DNA of 64,000 bases from Halosimplex salinum (GTDB lineage Archaea; Halobacteriota; Halobacteria; Halobacteriales; Haloarculaceae). The DNA lies in NCBI RefSeq assembly GCF_003730195.1, contig NZ_QWGG01000005.1, positions 62,001 to 126,000 of the forward strand. The letters run 5' to 3'. The position numbers and the translations under genes were made by a program. How positions within the stretch are numbered: position 1 is the stretch's first letter; every line of letters begins with the position of its first letter. Positions 51,477-60,485 of this stretch are shown here, in pieces. The notes below the pieces were generated by a model, which ran no database searches, was not told the origin of the DNA, and saw only the letters and a program-made list of their open reading frames with translations.

Positions 51477-51734
51477 TCAGTCCCACGAGTCCGGGAAACT
51501 GGCGACCTCGACGGTGAGAGTGTCGTCGTGACCGATAGAGACGCGATTGTCACAGTAGGAGAATCTGAGGCGTGGCCGCGCGTCCGACGACCGCTCGAAC
51601 AGCTTCTCGAGCGCGTCTACGTCTATCGCCTCCTGTAACGGCGGTAACGACGTGGGCGGCCGGTCCTCGAAGTCGCTCGTCGCTCGGATAACCGCGTGCG
51701 GGACCGATTCGTGCTCCCGTATATCACATCTCAT
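51477..51734 (-). CDS. Solo HalOD1 (halobacterial output domain 1) protein
   Basis: An 85-residue protein from the ATG at 51734. It is essentially one HalOD1 domain: PPTSLPPLQEAIDVDALEKLF followed by RLRFSYCDNRVSIGHDDTLTVEV. HalOD1 is a haloarchaeal output domain, usually fused to receiver or sensor domains; solitary copies are common and may act as adaptors. A/T-rich sequence upstream (AAATTAATAAACG) is the likely promoter. It is monocistronic and convergent with the ABC permease. Confidence 0.8.
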   Translation of the reverse strand: MRCDIREHESVPHAVIRATSDFEDRPPTSLPPLQEAIDVDALEKLFERSSDARPRLRFSYCDNRVSIGHDDTLTVEVASFPDSWD

Positions 51735-52149
51735 AATCAAAATTAATAAACGTAAGATGATAATCCTTCGCATTCACAAATATGATAGCTAGTTGTTGAG
51801 ACGGAGGCACGTGCTACTGCCTGCGCTAGACCCGGCCCTGTCCGTCTGCCGACGAGCGGTCGAGACCTCGGAGAGCGTACTCGTACTCCCCGGACGATCG
51901 TCGCGACTCGCGAGGGTCGGATAGGATGGGGAACGTAGGGGACTGGAGCGTGTGACAATCGGGGTCTCCAGGGCCCCTAAGAGACCGTAGATCGTTGACG
52001 CATAAAAACCCACGGCAACCGGAGTGAAAGTGTAACCGCACGACCCTGGCGCTCCTGACTGTGGTAACGAGTCACAAAACGTCGAACGGCGGGGGGTACG
52101 TTTCGGGTCGAACGGAGCGGGCGGGTCGGACCGACGAGGAGTGGGCGTC
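51735..52149. other. 415-bp non-coding region
   Basis: The right end of the HalOD1 promoter, A/T-rich (51735-51800), is followed by G+C-rich sequence with no recognisable gene or repeat. Two open frames on the minus strand have shadow-type composition. A TAAAAACCC segment near 52005 is the only other A/T-rich patch. Confidence 0.4.
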
Positions 52150-53229
52150 TCAGCGTGCGAGCGGGAGGGAGTAGCTCCGTTCGCGTTCGACGACGGCCTC
52201 CCACGTGCGTTCGCACTCGCAGGACACCTGGTCGAACACGGAGGGGTCCTGCCGTTCGTCGAAGTCCTTGATAGCGCGCTGGACGCGGTCGTCGCAGTCG
52301 CCGCAGTTGTGCGGGCCGCGGTCCGAGCCGTGGCCGACGGGGTCGGAGACGACGATGCCGTCGACGTCGGCGGTGTCCTCCAGCACCTCGGCGACCGACC
52401 AGAGCCACGGCGGGCGGTAGCCGCCATCGTGGTAGAGGTCCTCGACCATCGTGTAGTTCTGGACGTTACAGGGGTTCATCGAGACGGTGTGACACCCCTC
52501 GACGTCGAGACAGCGCCGCACCGACCGCTTCATGTCCTCGACGGCCTCGCCCTCCGAGAGGAAGGGCGGTTTCATCAGCAGGTACGCCTTGATGGCGCCG
52601 CCGTCGACGGCGCTGGCCTCCGCGCAGGCCGCCTCGAAGTCAGCGAAGTCGAAGTACTTGTTGACGCAGTCGCGGCGGACGCGGTCCGTCGCGGTCTCCA
52701 GGCCGATGGCGACGTCGGTCTGGAGGCCCTGCTCGGTGAACTCGCGGATCTTCTCGCGGTCGACGAAGTCGGGGAGAGACTCGACGACGATGCGGTCGCG
52801 GTCGCCGAACGTCTCGGCGATGGCCTGTCGAGTTTCGGCGGGCACCTCGCGCTCGTCGAGGAAGGAGCCGGAGGTGTAGATCTTGATCTGCTGGGCGGGG
52901 TCGTCCGCGTTCTCCGCTTCGTGGTCGAGACAAGCGTCGATCTGGGCCATGAGGTCCTCGTGGGCGACGCTCCCGCCGTCGACGGACTCGGCGACGTAGC
53001 CGCACATCGTACAGCCGCCGGCGCGCGCCCAGCGACAGCCGCCGGTGTTCAGGATGATCGTCAGGGAGGTGACGAACCAGTCCGGCGTGTTGTCCTCGTC
53101 GAGCCACACCCGCGTCGGCTCGCGCGGGTCGTAGCTGGCGTCGTTGCGCGAGCGGACCTCGCGCATCACCTTGTTGTGGGCGTCCATCCCCTTGCCCTCC
53201 TCGTAGACTTCGGGGCTCGGTTGACTCAT
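52150..53229 (-). CDS. Archaeosine biosynthesis radical SAM protein RaSEA
   Basis: A 359-residue radical-SAM protein starting at the ATG at 53229. The iron-sulfur motif is unusual: CRWARAGGCTMC (Cys spacing 7 and 2), as in RaSEA/Elp3-like TIM-barrels. QQIKIYTSGSFLDEREV, IGLETATDRVRRDCVNKYF and the Cys-rich GPHNCGDCDDR near the C-terminus support the call. RaSEA works with ArcS to convert preQ0-lysine-modified tRNA into archaeosine at position 15. ArcS is encoded nearby (55601-57427), with only a large membrane-protein gene between them. It is preceded by a hairpin array. Confidence 0.9.
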   Translation of the reverse strand: MSQPSPEVYEEGKGMDAHNKVMREVRSRNDASYDPREPTRVWLDEDNTPDWFVTSLTIILNTGGCRWARAGGCTMCGYVAESVDGGSVAHEDLMAQIDACLDHEAENADDPAQQIKIYTSGSFLDEREVPAETRQAIAETFGDRDRIVVESLPDFVDREKIREFTEQGLQTDVAIGLETATDRVRRDCVNKYFDFADFEAACAEASAVDGGAIKAYLLMKPPFLSEGEAVEDMKRSVRRCLDVEGCHTVSMNPCNVQNYTMVEDLYHDGGYRPPWLWSVAEVLEDTADVDGIVVSDPVGHGSDRGPHNCGDCDDRVQRAIKDFDERQDPSVFDQVSCECERTWEAVVERERSYSLPLAR

Positions 53230-53268
53230 TGCCCCGTTCTATCCGGTCTGGCGATAAAACGTCGGCGG

Positions 53269-53415
53269 TCACAGATTTGCAGAGCAAATCTGTGAGCACG
53301 ATGGGCAACGGAGTTGCCCATCGGCAGTCGCGGCTTTTGTGGTTTGAAAGCCGCGAGCACGGAAGTCGACGGAGTCGGCTTCAGGCGGTCCCGATGTTCG
53401 CGGAGCGAACTCGGG
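53269..53415. repeat. Array of five consecutive hairpins
   Basis: Five dyads follow one another: TCACAGATTTGC-aga-GCAAATCTGTGA (53269-53295), CGATGGGCAAC-gga-GTTGCCCATCG (53299-53323), TCGCGGCTTT-N9-AAAGCCGCGA (53328-53356), GAAGTCGAC-gga-GTCGGCTTC (53362-53382, one G-T pair) and CCCGATGTTCGC-gga-GCGAACTCGGG (53390-53415, one bulge). Four have the 3-nt loop aga or gga, and two linkers read GAGCACG. The stems differ in sequence, so this is a structural rather than a sequence repeat. It lies between a membrane-protein gene and the RaSEA gene, both on the minus strand. Confidence 0.9.
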
Positions 53416-53430
53416 ACGACGAGAGACGGC

Positions 53431-55431
53431 TCAGGGCATCGTGATCGTCAGCCAGCGGAGTTCGCCGGTGAGCACGTCCACGGCCGGTAACGCCGAGGGG
53501 CCGTAGTGGAAGAGAACGAACGACGTCAGGAGGAGGTATATCGTGACCGCTCCGACGGCGGCGCCGAACGCGCCGGCGGCCACCGCTTCGGCCCGCTCGT
53601 CGCGGGGGCTCGCAAGCAGCGCCAGCGCGAGCACCGCCGCGACGGCCAGCGACGCGAGACCGAGCGCCTGGACGACGTCGCCTTTGGTCGTCTCGAAGAC
53701 GAACATCGCGCCGACGGAGAGCGGTGCCCCCAACAGAAGAGTTGCCTCGTAGCTCAGGACGGTCGCGCTCGTCCGCGCCGTGAGTATCGATCGAACCCGC
53801 GGGATCCGGAACAGTCCGTACACCGCCAGCGGGTACAGCGGGTGGAGATACCGGACGGTGAGCTGGACGAACACGGGGAGTCTGTTGATGTAGAGGCACA
53901 CGAACAGCGCGGTCGTCACGATCACCAACAGGTCGACCGGGTCGGCGGCGTCGCGGAGCCGTCGCCCGCCGCTCCGGATCTCGTCGACCCGGCGACGGAG
54001 CGGGAGCGCGGCCAGCGCCGCGAGCACCGGTGCTGACTCGAGCACCGAGAGGTTCGTCCCGCCGTCGAAGAAGAGGGTCGTCTTGTCGTAGTCCTTCGAT
54101 CCCCAGCGGACGAAGGTGTCGAAGAGCCGACCGGGCTCGGTGAACAGCGTCACGAACCCGCTCACGTACATGCCTATCGCCCGCCGGGCGAGCGGGACGA
54201 TACTGTCGACGCCGTCGAGAACCGGTCGGACGAGAGCGGCGACGGCCCCCGCTGCCACGGCGATCACGCCGCCGCTCGATCCAGTTCCATCGGCTGCACC
54301 GCCGCCCGTCGCGCCGCCGCCCGCCGCGCCGCCGCCCGCGACTTCCGAACCCTCACCGCCGTTCGCCGCGCCGTCGGCCAGGTCGGCGAGCGACCCCCCG
54401 CTGTAGGGATCGAGGAAGTGCGGCGGCAGCAGCGGGTTGCCCGAGACGAGCGCGTTCGTCGCGAAGTACGGGACCAGCGAGAGCGCGAGCGCCAGGCCGA
54501 CGACGGCCAGCGTCCAGGCGTCGTTGCGCCGCGCCGTCGGGAGGTCGACGACGACGAGCGCCCCCAGCAGCGTGAACCCCTCCGGCGCGTGGACCCAGGC
54601 GAGCAGTCCCGCACAGGCGTAGGCGCCGGCGCGGAACGCGATCCGGGAGCGGTGGCTCTCCTCGTCGCGTCGACTGCGCGCGAACGCGTAGACGGCGATG
54701 ACGACGAACATCGCGGCGACCGCGTGGCGCTTGTGGGTCGTCGCCCAGAAGGCGACCGGCGTGCCCAGCAGGACGGTCGCGCCGCCGAGCAGACCGACGG
54801 TCGTCCCGTGTCTGTCCGCCAGCAGCCGATAGACGGCGACGACGACCACCGCGCTCGCCAGCATCGTGACCAGCTGGAGCGCGAACGTCGACAGATCGAC
54901 CACGAACGGCTTGAAGAACCAGCCGTTGCCGACCAGTGCCAGCGCGGCGAGCGCGCCGCCGGCCGCGAGCCCGCGGCGGCGACGACCGACCTGCTCGCCG
55001 ACGAGCACGCCGGTCGCCACCAGCAGGGCGCTCCAGCCGACCACGACGAGCCAGCGCAGTTCGACCAGCGGGTCCAGCAGTTCCAGTCCCCACAGGACGG
55101 GGAGCGCGAGGGCGGCCAGGCCGTAGCCGCGGCCGTACACCTCGCCGTCCCTGATGTGCATGCCCGGGTAGGCCTCGTCGAGCCCTCCCGGCGGCCCGAA
55201 CGAGAGGTGGCCGTCCGCCATCCGCCGCAGCATCGCCTCGTACAGCCCGATGTCGTTGAAGAAGGTGCCGACGCGCCACGTCAGCACGAACAGCGCGAGC
55301 GATCCGCAAAAGAGCGCGAGCCCGGGTCGCCCGCCGAACAGCGTCCGCGTCAGCGTCGCCCCGAACTCGGCGACTCGCTCGCGCTCGGCCGGCCACGGCA
55401 GCCCCGAGGAGCGAGCGGAGTCGCCGCTCAT
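53431..55431 (-). CDS. Large membrane protein, GT-C-like
   Basis: A 666-residue protein with about 12-14 hydrophobic spans. The N-terminal part (LFVLTWRVGTFFNDIGLYEAML...DEAYPGMHI) has the acidic-loop layout of GT-C glycosyltransferases such as PMT or ArnT. A long Gly/Ala/Ser-rich hydrophilic loop (about 355-390) splits the membrane domain. I see no decisive catalytic motif, so a sugar-transfer function is only a suggestion. It lies between the RaSEA and ArcS genes on the same strand. The ATG at 55431 starts a highly charged cytoplasmic N-terminus. Confidence 0.65.
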   Translation of the reverse strand: MSGDSARSSGLPWPAERERVAEFGATLTRTLFGGRPGLALFCGSLALFVLTWRVGTFFNDIGLYEAMLRRMADGHLSFGPPGGLDEAYPGMHIRDGEVYGRGYGLAALALPVLWGLELLDPLVELRWLVVVGWSALLVATGVLVGEQVGRRRRGLAAGGALAALALVGNGWFFKPFVVDLSTFALQLVTMLASAVVVVAVYRLLADRHGTTVGLLGGATVLLGTPVAFWATTHKRHAVAAMFVVIAVYAFARSRRDEESHRSRIAFRAGAYACAGLLAWVHAPEGFTLLGALVVVDLPTARRNDAWTLAVVGLALALSLVPYFATNALVSGNPLLPPHFLDPYSGGSLADLADGAANGGEGSEVAGGGAAGGGATGGGAADGTGSSGGVIAVAAGAVAALVRPVLDGVDSIVPLARRAIGMYVSGFVTLFTEPGRLFDTFVRWGSKDYDKTTLFFDGGTNLSVLESAPVLAALAALPLRRRVDEIRSGGRRLRDAADPVDLLVIVTTALFVCLYINRLPVFVQLTVRYLHPLYPLAVYGLFRIPRVRSILTARTSATVLSYEATLLLGAPLSVGAMFVFETTKGDVVQALGLASLAVAAVLALALLASPRDERAEAVAAGAFGAAVGAVTIYLLLTSFVLFHYGPSALPAVDVLTGELRWLTITMP

Positions 55432-55600
55432 GCGCCTCCGCTCCCCGCTCCTCGCCCGTCGCCGACTCCGTCGTTCGCTCGTCCGACTCTCGGCGTCACG
55501 TTGGCCGAACTTCCTCGCTCCCCGAGATAACTATTGCGGGGGGATTATCGAACGCGATAGCGGTCGCGGAGCCGAACCGGTCGGAACCTGGACAATTCGG

Positions 55601-57427
55601 TCAGTCCCGCTCGTCGACGTGACGGATGTGCGCGGCGATGCCCCGCGAGGAGCGAGCCATCTCGGGGCCGGTCATCTCCGCGCGGCCGACGGCGAAGGCG
55701 CTCGGTCCCTCGAAGACGACCTCGTCGCCGACGCGGATGGACTCGTCTGCGTCCACGATACCGGGTGCGAGCACACTCCCGTGGGGGACGAAGTCGTCGA
55801 TCTCGACGCGTTTCGTGGGGGCGTCGCTCTCGACCCAGCGGCGAGCGCCGGCGAGCGTGAACGCCAGCGTCCCGTAGGGCCGCACGACCACCGCGAGCTG
55901 GTTCCCGTCGCCGTCGTGGGCCTGCAGCCCGGGCTGGCTCCCCCGGATCGTCAGGTCGTCGAACAGCGCGTCGCCCGCCCCGTCGCCGAACTGGTAGTCG
56001 GCGATGGCGCGGACGGTGTTGTGCTGGCGCTCCCGCTTGCCGTACTTCAGCTCGCCCGAGAGCTCGCTGGCGAGGTTCCCGAGCGAGTCCGTGGTGGTCG
56101 GGTGGTCCTCGACGGTGTAGGTGAACTCGGTACCCAGCGACTCCTCGACGCGCTCGCAGATGGGGCGGTAGTCCTCGGGGACGTGCGCGATGACGCGCGG
56201 GTAGTCGGTCCGTTCGAGATAGCGCTCCAGTACGTTGGCCACGAACTCGATCTCGTTGGCGCTCCAGCGGCCGGTCACGACCGAGTCGTAGTGCTGGGCG
56301 GGGTAGGTGAGTTCGAGTTCCTGCGGCACCACACCGATGGGCGAGGTCATCGACACCTTGTGGGCGCGCCACTGGACGGCGTCGTGGTACTGCCCGTGGC
56401 TCTGGGAGTCCGTGTAGGGCTTCCGTGCCGAACAGGGGACCAGGACGAGCGGGTTGTCGAAGCGATTCCGATAGCGCGAGGTGACCCGCTCGGCGAAGCG
56501 CTGGATCTCCACCCGCCGGATGGTGTCTTCGGTCGCCGCGGTGATCTCGGCCTGCCGGAGGATCGGCGTGCGCTCCTCCAGGTAGGCGTACTGCTGGTCG
56601 AGGCGGCGGAACGTGGCGGTGAGCCACTGTTCGTGGCGGGCCTGCCCCTCGATGTAGTCGCGCAGTCGACCGTCGCGGATGCGCCGGCGGACGGTCTTGA
56701 GCGCCGCGGCGAGCGCGTTGACGTTGTGCCGTGCGCAGTCCTCGCGGTCGAACTCCTCGCGGGGCTGCTGGCAGGCCGGACAGGCACACGGGAGTTCGTC
56801 GAGGTCTTCGAGGAACTGGTGACCGTCGACGGTGAGATAGCGGCCCTGCGTCCCCCGGACGACGGCGCGGTCGGCGTCCACGAGGTCGACCCCCGCGTAC
56901 ACCAGCGTCGCGACGTTGGCGGGCGTCGCGACGCCCGGCAGGTAGAGCGCCGTGTCCGGCGGGATCGCTTCCCGAACGCCGATCATCGCGTCGACGAAGG
57001 CCCGGGCGTGGCCGGCGAGGCCGTGGGCGCCCGAGAGGACGTAGGCGTCGGTGCCGTGGTCGGTCGCCGTCGTCGCGGAGACGACGGCCGCGCTCGGGAA
57101 GTCCACGTCGGGGTACTCCGGCTCGAAGGCGTCCTGTACCTCGTCGGGCGTCCCGGCGGGGAACCCGCGAGCGGGGAGGATCGTGAGACGGGAGTCGTCG
57201 CCCTCGGGGGCGTCGGGCTCGGTCGCCCAGCCGCTCCCGGGGTCGGAGAGGACGGGATGGGCGACGCCCGCTTCGGGGGCGGCGTCGGGGCCCTGGCCGG
57301 CCCCGTCGGCGTCGTCCGCGCGGTCCGCGTCGGTGACGAGCGCGGGGGTCGTCACCGGCGAGTCGAGGCGCAACTCGGCGAGACGGGCCGCCCCGTCGCG
57401 CTCGTGGACCTCGAAGTAGTCGGTCAT
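55601..57427 (-). CDS. arcS: Archaeosine synthase subunit alpha (ArcS)
   Basis: A 608-residue protein starting at the ATG at 57427. A TGT-like barrel (residues about 1-240, with LPCACPACQQ as zinc-type cysteines) is followed by a middle domain with the ArcS signature VPCSARKPYTDSQSHGQ and a C-terminal PUA domain (about 530-608: KRVEIDDFVPHGSVLAPGIVDAD). ArcS attaches lysine to preQ0 in tRNA and, with RaSEA, completes archaeosine. An inserted acidic segment near residue 40 (DADRADDADGAGQGPD) is haloarchaeal. It uses the same neighbourhood as RaSEA, supporting a functional pair. Confidence 0.92.
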   Translation of the reverse strand: MTDYFEVHERDGAARLAELRLDSPVTTPALVTDADRADDADGAGQGPDAAPEAGVAHPVLSDPGSGWATEPDAPEGDDSRLTILPARGFPAGTPDEVQDAFEPEYPDVDFPSAAVVSATTATDHGTDAYVLSGAHGLAGHARAFVDAMIGVREAIPPDTALYLPGVATPANVATLVYAGVDLVDADRAVVRGTQGRYLTVDGHQFLEDLDELPCACPACQQPREEFDREDCARHNVNALAAALKTVRRRIRDGRLRDYIEGQARHEQWLTATFRRLDQQYAYLEERTPILRQAEITAATEDTIRRVEIQRFAERVTSRYRNRFDNPLVLVPCSARKPYTDSQSHGQYHDAVQWRAHKVSMTSPIGVVPQELELTYPAQHYDSVVTGRWSANEIEFVANVLERYLERTDYPRVIAHVPEDYRPICERVEESLGTEFTYTVEDHPTTTDSLGNLASELSGELKYGKRERQHNTVRAIADYQFGDGAGDALFDDLTIRGSQPGLQAHDGDGNQLAVVVRPYGTLAFTLAGARRWVESDAPTKRVEIDDFVPHGSVLAPGIVDADESIRVGDEVVFEGPSAFAVGRAEMTGPEMARSSRGIAAHIRHVDERD

Positions 57428-57474
57428 GTGTCGCTCGTCGGGGTGGGCCGGGATGAGCCTATCGTCTCGGGGCG

Positions 57475-57792
57475 CTACACCAGAAGCGGCAGCGCCAGCA
57501 ACGCGACGACGCCGACGCAGACCAGCGTCGCCAGGACGAGCCGCTCGAAGCGGTCGCCGACCGGCACCTCGGCGCGATGGGCCGGTCGGAACGTCCAGAC
57601 CAGCCGGTAGAAGGCCGCCCCGGCGGCCGCGAGGAACGCGACCGTCGAGAGCGCGACGCCGTACGGGAGCGCGACCCCGAGCGCCGCGAAGTACATCGGC
57701 CCGAAGGAGTACATCGTCGCGAAGGCGACCGCAGTGACGACGAACCACGGCACCGGGTCGACCGCCGTCCCCTCCCGGTTGTGGAGTTGCAT
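57475..57792 (-). CDS. Small three-span membrane protein
   Basis: A 105-residue protein (ATG at 57792) with three hydrophobic spans: WFVVTAVAFATMYSFGPMYFAAL, GVALSTVAFLAAAGAAFY and LVLATLVCVGVVALLALPLLV, joined by a basic loop (RLVWTFRPAHRAEV). No family is recognised. It lies 47 bp upstream of arcS on the same strand, so the two may be co-transcribed. Confidence 0.6.
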   Translation of the reverse strand: MQLHNREGTAVDPVPWFVVTAVAFATMYSFGPMYFAALGVALPYGVALSTVAFLAAAGAAFYRLVWTFRPAHRAEVPVGDRFERLVLATLVCVGVVALLALPLLV

Positions 57793-57917
57793 ACTCGCGG
57801 TTCGGCCCGAACGCCCGTATGCCTTGTCCGGGACTGTGCAGGGCGGATCTCCGTCGCCCCTCACGATCAGTCCCGTCGACCCCCACAGCTAAGGGGCCGG
57901 CGGCCGCGCTCGTGCAC

Positions 57918-58115
57918 ATGGCGACCGACGGCGAGACGCCCTCGGACGGCGACATCCGCGTGTTGCTCGTCCTCGACCTCCTGCTGTCGCTCGTGTTCAG
58001 CCTCGTCGTCGTCTACGCGCTCGACCTGGCGGGCATCGGCGAGTTCACCTGGACGAACGTCGCCGTCGCGACGCTCTTCCTCGCGGTCGTGACGTACTTC
58101 GCGGTCCTGCGGTGA
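57918..58115 (+). CDS. Small two-span membrane protein
   Basis: A 65-residue protein from the ATG at 57918: an acidic 15-residue start (ATDGETPSDGDIR), then two transmembrane helices (VLLVLDLLLSLVFSLVVVYAL and NVAVATLFLAVVTYFAVL). Function unknown; the length and composition are typical of uncharacterised haloarchaeal membrane peptides. It is monocistronic, upstream of the DJ-1 gene. Confidence 0.55.
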   Translation: MATDGETPSDGDIRVLLVLDLLLSLVFSLVVVYALDLAGIGEFTWTNVAVATLFLAVVTYFAVLR

Positions 58116-58202
58116 CGCGGTCGCAACCGCGTCGAATCGAGTCCCGGCAAGACGGTCGGGCGAACGATCACTTACCCGTCTCGCGCCCGTAGTGTGTCTG
58201 CA

Positions 58203-58901
58203 ATGACAAACACACTGTTCGTCGTCAGCGAGGAAGGGTACTGGGCAGAGGAGTGCGTGGAACCGCTCACGACGCTCGAATCCGCCGGCGTAGACGTGAC
58301 GGTCGCGACGCCCTCGGGCGACCCGCCGGTCGTCGACGAGCGCTCGGTCGACCCCGACGAGGTGGGCGAGGAGACCGCAGAACGGGTCCTCGACGTCCAC
58401 GAGAACCACCCGGAACTCAACGACCCCGACCCGGTCGCGGCGGTCGACGCCGACGACTACGACGCGGTCGTCTTCCCTGGCGGGCACGGCACCGAGTGGG
58501 ACATCAACCAGGACCAGCACGCCCGCACGCTCCTCCGCGACGCGGTCGCCGGCGGGGACGGGAAAGCGCTCGTCGTCTGCCACGCCGTCGGCATCCTGGC
58601 GTTCACGCGGACCGCCGACGGGGAGTTCCTCGTGGACGGCCGCGACGTGACGGGCTTCCCAAACGAGTGGGAGGAGGGCATCGTCGACGACCACCACCGC
58701 ATGCCCGACGGTCGAAAGCTCCCCTACTTCGTCGCGGACGAGGTCGAAGCGGCCGGCGGCAACTGGGACGCCGAACTCGACGCCGACACGAGCGTCACCG
58801 TCGACGGTGACCTCCTGACCGCCCGCGGCCCCGAATCGTCGTCGGCCGCCGCCCAGGCGCTCCTCGACGAACTCGGCGTCGCCGCCGCCGCGAGCGACTG
58901 A
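58203..58901 (+). CDS. DJ-1/PfpI family protein (class I amidotransferase fold)
   Basis: A 232-residue cytoplasmic protein starting at the ATG at 58203. The elbow nucleophile is in LVVCHAVGILAF (Cys-His). An upstream Glu-containing loop is FPGGHGTEWDIN, and the start NTLFVVSEEGYWAEECVEPL fits the Hsp31-like DJ-1 group. Members act as glyoxalases, deglycases or holding chaperones in stress. A TATA-type element is not obvious. The gene ends facing the universal stress gene. Confidence 0.85.
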   Translation: MTNTLFVVSEEGYWAEECVEPLTTLESAGVDVTVATPSGDPPVVDERSVDPDEVGEETAERVLDVHENHPELNDPDPVAAVDADDYDAVVFPGGHGTEWDINQDQHARTLLRDAVAGGDGKALVVCHAVGILAFTRTADGEFLVDGRDVTGFPNEWEEGIVDDHHRMPDGRKLPYFVADEVEAAGGNWDAELDADTSVTVDGDLLTARGPESSSAAAQALLDELGVAAAASD

Positions 58902-58930
58902 CGAACCGATCGCGACCGCCCGTTTTCGGT

Positions 58931-58970
58931 CCCGACTACCCGGTTTCAGTCACGCCTACCAGGTTTCAGC
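58931..58970. repeat. 20-bp tandem repeat between convergent genes
   Basis: Units 58931-58950 and 58951-58970 share about three-quarters of their bases around TACC-GGTTTCAG. The second unit crosses the stop codon of the USP gene. The position between convergent genes is like the repeat at 9783-9824. Confidence 0.4.
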
Positions 58971-59412
58971 CCCGACTTTCTGCTCTTGCTCCACCGACCA
59001 CGAGCGTCGGCACAGTCGTCAGCCGGACGACTCGTTCGGTCGTGCTCCCGGTGCTCGCGATTCGACTCAGCCCGGTCCGACCGTTCGTCCCCATCACGAT
59101 CAGGTCGGCGCCGTAGTCGCCGGCGGCGTCGACGATGACCTCGTACGGCACGCCTCGACGGAGGTGCCGCTCGACGGCGACGCCCGCCGCCTCGCCCGCT
59201 TCGGCGACCGCGTCGAGCGCCCGTTCGCCGGTCGCTTCCTCCGCCTCGACGACCATGTCCCAGTGACTCACCGCGGGGTAGGTCTCGTCGACGACGAACA
59301 GCGCGTCGACGGTCGCGCCGTACCGCTCGGCGAGGTCCACGGCGTGCTCGGTCGCCGTCTCGCTCGGCTCGCTCCCGTCCGTCGGCACCAGTATCCGCTC
59401 GTATCGCGCCAT
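58966..59412 (-). CDS. Universal stress protein (UspA family)
   Basis: A 148-residue UspA-fold protein from the ATG at 59412. It starts RYERILVPTDGSEPSE and the ATP-binding motif G-x2-G-x9-G-S is present: MGTNGRTGLSRIASTGSTTERVV. It probably binds ATP and acts as a dimer in stress responses. Convergent with the DJ-1 gene. Confidence 0.9.
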   Translation of the reverse strand: MARYERILVPTDGSEPSETATEHAVDLAERYGATVDALFVVDETYPAVSHWDMVVEAEEATGERALDAVAEAGEAAGVAVERHLRRGVPYEVIVDAAGDYGADLIVMGTNGRTGLSRIASTGSTTERVVRLTTVPTLVVGGARAESRG

Positions 59413-59533
59413 GCGGCGTGTCAGTCTCCCCCGTCATGTGAGTGTGTCGACCGTTTAGGTGGTCGTAGTCGTCGAGACGGGCGTCCTCGCCGGTCACGGT
59501 GGATATTTGGTGTGGCCACGCACAATCGAGAGT

Positions 59534-60214
59534 ATGGCCATCGAAGACCGCGGTGACGCGAGTCTCATCACGCACGCGCTCGCGACTGACATGCTGACAC
59601 AGCTTCGCGACGTGGAGACCGAACAGGTAGCGTTCCGGAAGGGACTGGTCAAACTCGGCCGGATCTGCGGCTACGAGATCATCGACGGGGCGATGGAGAC
59701 CGAGTACGTCTCCGTCCAGACGCCGCTCACGGAGACGATGGGCCAGCGGGTCAAAGGACTGGACGACGTAGTCATCGTGAACGTCCTCCGCGCCGCGACG
59801 CCCTTCGTCGAGGGGCTGCTCAAGGCGTTCCCGCGCGCTCGACAGGGCGTCATCTCCGCGAGCCGCGACGAGGCGGCGGGCATGGACGACGACGGCGAGT
59901 TCCCCATCTCCGTCGACTACGTGAAACTGCCGGACATCGAACCCGAGGACACCGTCATCGTCGCCGACCCGATGCTCGCGACCGGGTCGACGATGTGTGC
60001 CGTCCTAGAGCGCGTGCTGGAAGGCCAGCCCGACCCGGAGCACCTGTTCGTTCTCTCGGCCGTGAGCGCGCCCGAGGGGCTCCTCCGGGTGAACGAAGCG
60101 GTCCCGCAGGCGGAGCTGCTGACCGTCGCTATCGACGAGGAACTCGACGACGACGGCTACATCGTGCCCGGACTGGGCGACGCCGGCGACAGGGCGTTCC
60201 GAACGACCGAGTAG
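59534..60214 (+). CDS. upp: Uracil phosphoribosyltransferase
   Basis: A 226-residue type I phosphoribosyltransferase starting at the ATG at 59534. The PRPP loop is [16 protein letters not shown], the uracil-binding C-terminus includes [16 protein letters not shown] and the start region [18 protein letters not shown] is typical of Upp. It salvages uracil to UMP. A GGATATTTGG element about 25 nt before the ATG may be the promoter. It is convergent with the small RAM-domain gene. Confidence 0.92.
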   Translation: MAIEDRGDASLITHALATDMLTQLRDVETEQVAFRKGLVKLGRICGYEIIDGAMETEYVSVQTPLTETMGQRVKGLDDVVIVNVLRAATPFVEGLLKAFPRARQGVISASRDEAAGMDDDGEFPISVDYVKLPDIEPEDTVIVADPMLATGSTMCAVLERVLEGQPDPEHLFVLSAVSAPEGLLRVNEAVPQAELLTVAIDEELDDDGYIVPGLGDAGDRAFRTTE

Positions 60215-60253
60215 CGGCGAGCGTCCGCACAGGAGACCGCCGCACCCGCTTCG

Positions 60254-60484
60254 TCAGTCCATCGCGACGTACGTCTGGGTGTCCTCGATGCCGTCCAGGC
60301 TCTGGATGTGGGTCGCGGAGACGGCTTTGACGTCGGCGGTCTCGTCGACGGAGACGGTGGCGATGAAGTCCACGTCGCCGGCGACGATGTACGCGTCTTC
60401 GACGCCGTCGACGTCGAGTATCTCGTCTCTGAGCCGTTCGGCGTCGCCGGAGTGGGCCTTGACCATGACGTATGCGCGCACCAT
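60254..60484 (-). CDS. Stand-alone Lrp/AsnC RAM-domain protein 1
   Basis: A 76-residue protein consisting only of the RAM (regulation of amino acid metabolism) ligand-binding domain of Lrp/AsnC regulators: RAYVMVKAHSGDAERLRDEIL, DAYIVAGDVDFIATVSVDE and LDGIEDTQTYVAMD. The ATG at 60484 is chosen over the GTG at 60493 because GGAGG of the trkA end lies about 8 nt upstream. It forms an overlapping pair with trkA (60486). A second 76-residue copy lies on the far side of trkA at 61380. No DNA-binding domain is present. Confidence 0.85.
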   Translation of the reverse strand: MVRAYVMVKAHSGDAERLRDEILDVDGVEDAYIVAGDVDFIATVSVDETADVKAVSATHIQSLDGIEDTQTYVAMD

Positions 60485-60485
60485 C

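Noticed and set aside
53269-53415. The hairpin array as a simple Rho-independent terminator set
   Set aside because: Five hairpins in a row without T-runs exceed what a terminator needs, and archaeal termination relies mainly on T-tracts; the function is left open.
55250-57610. A 786-codon open frame antisense to arcS
   Set aside because: Shadow of arcS, whose frame carries the ArcS signature and PUA domain.
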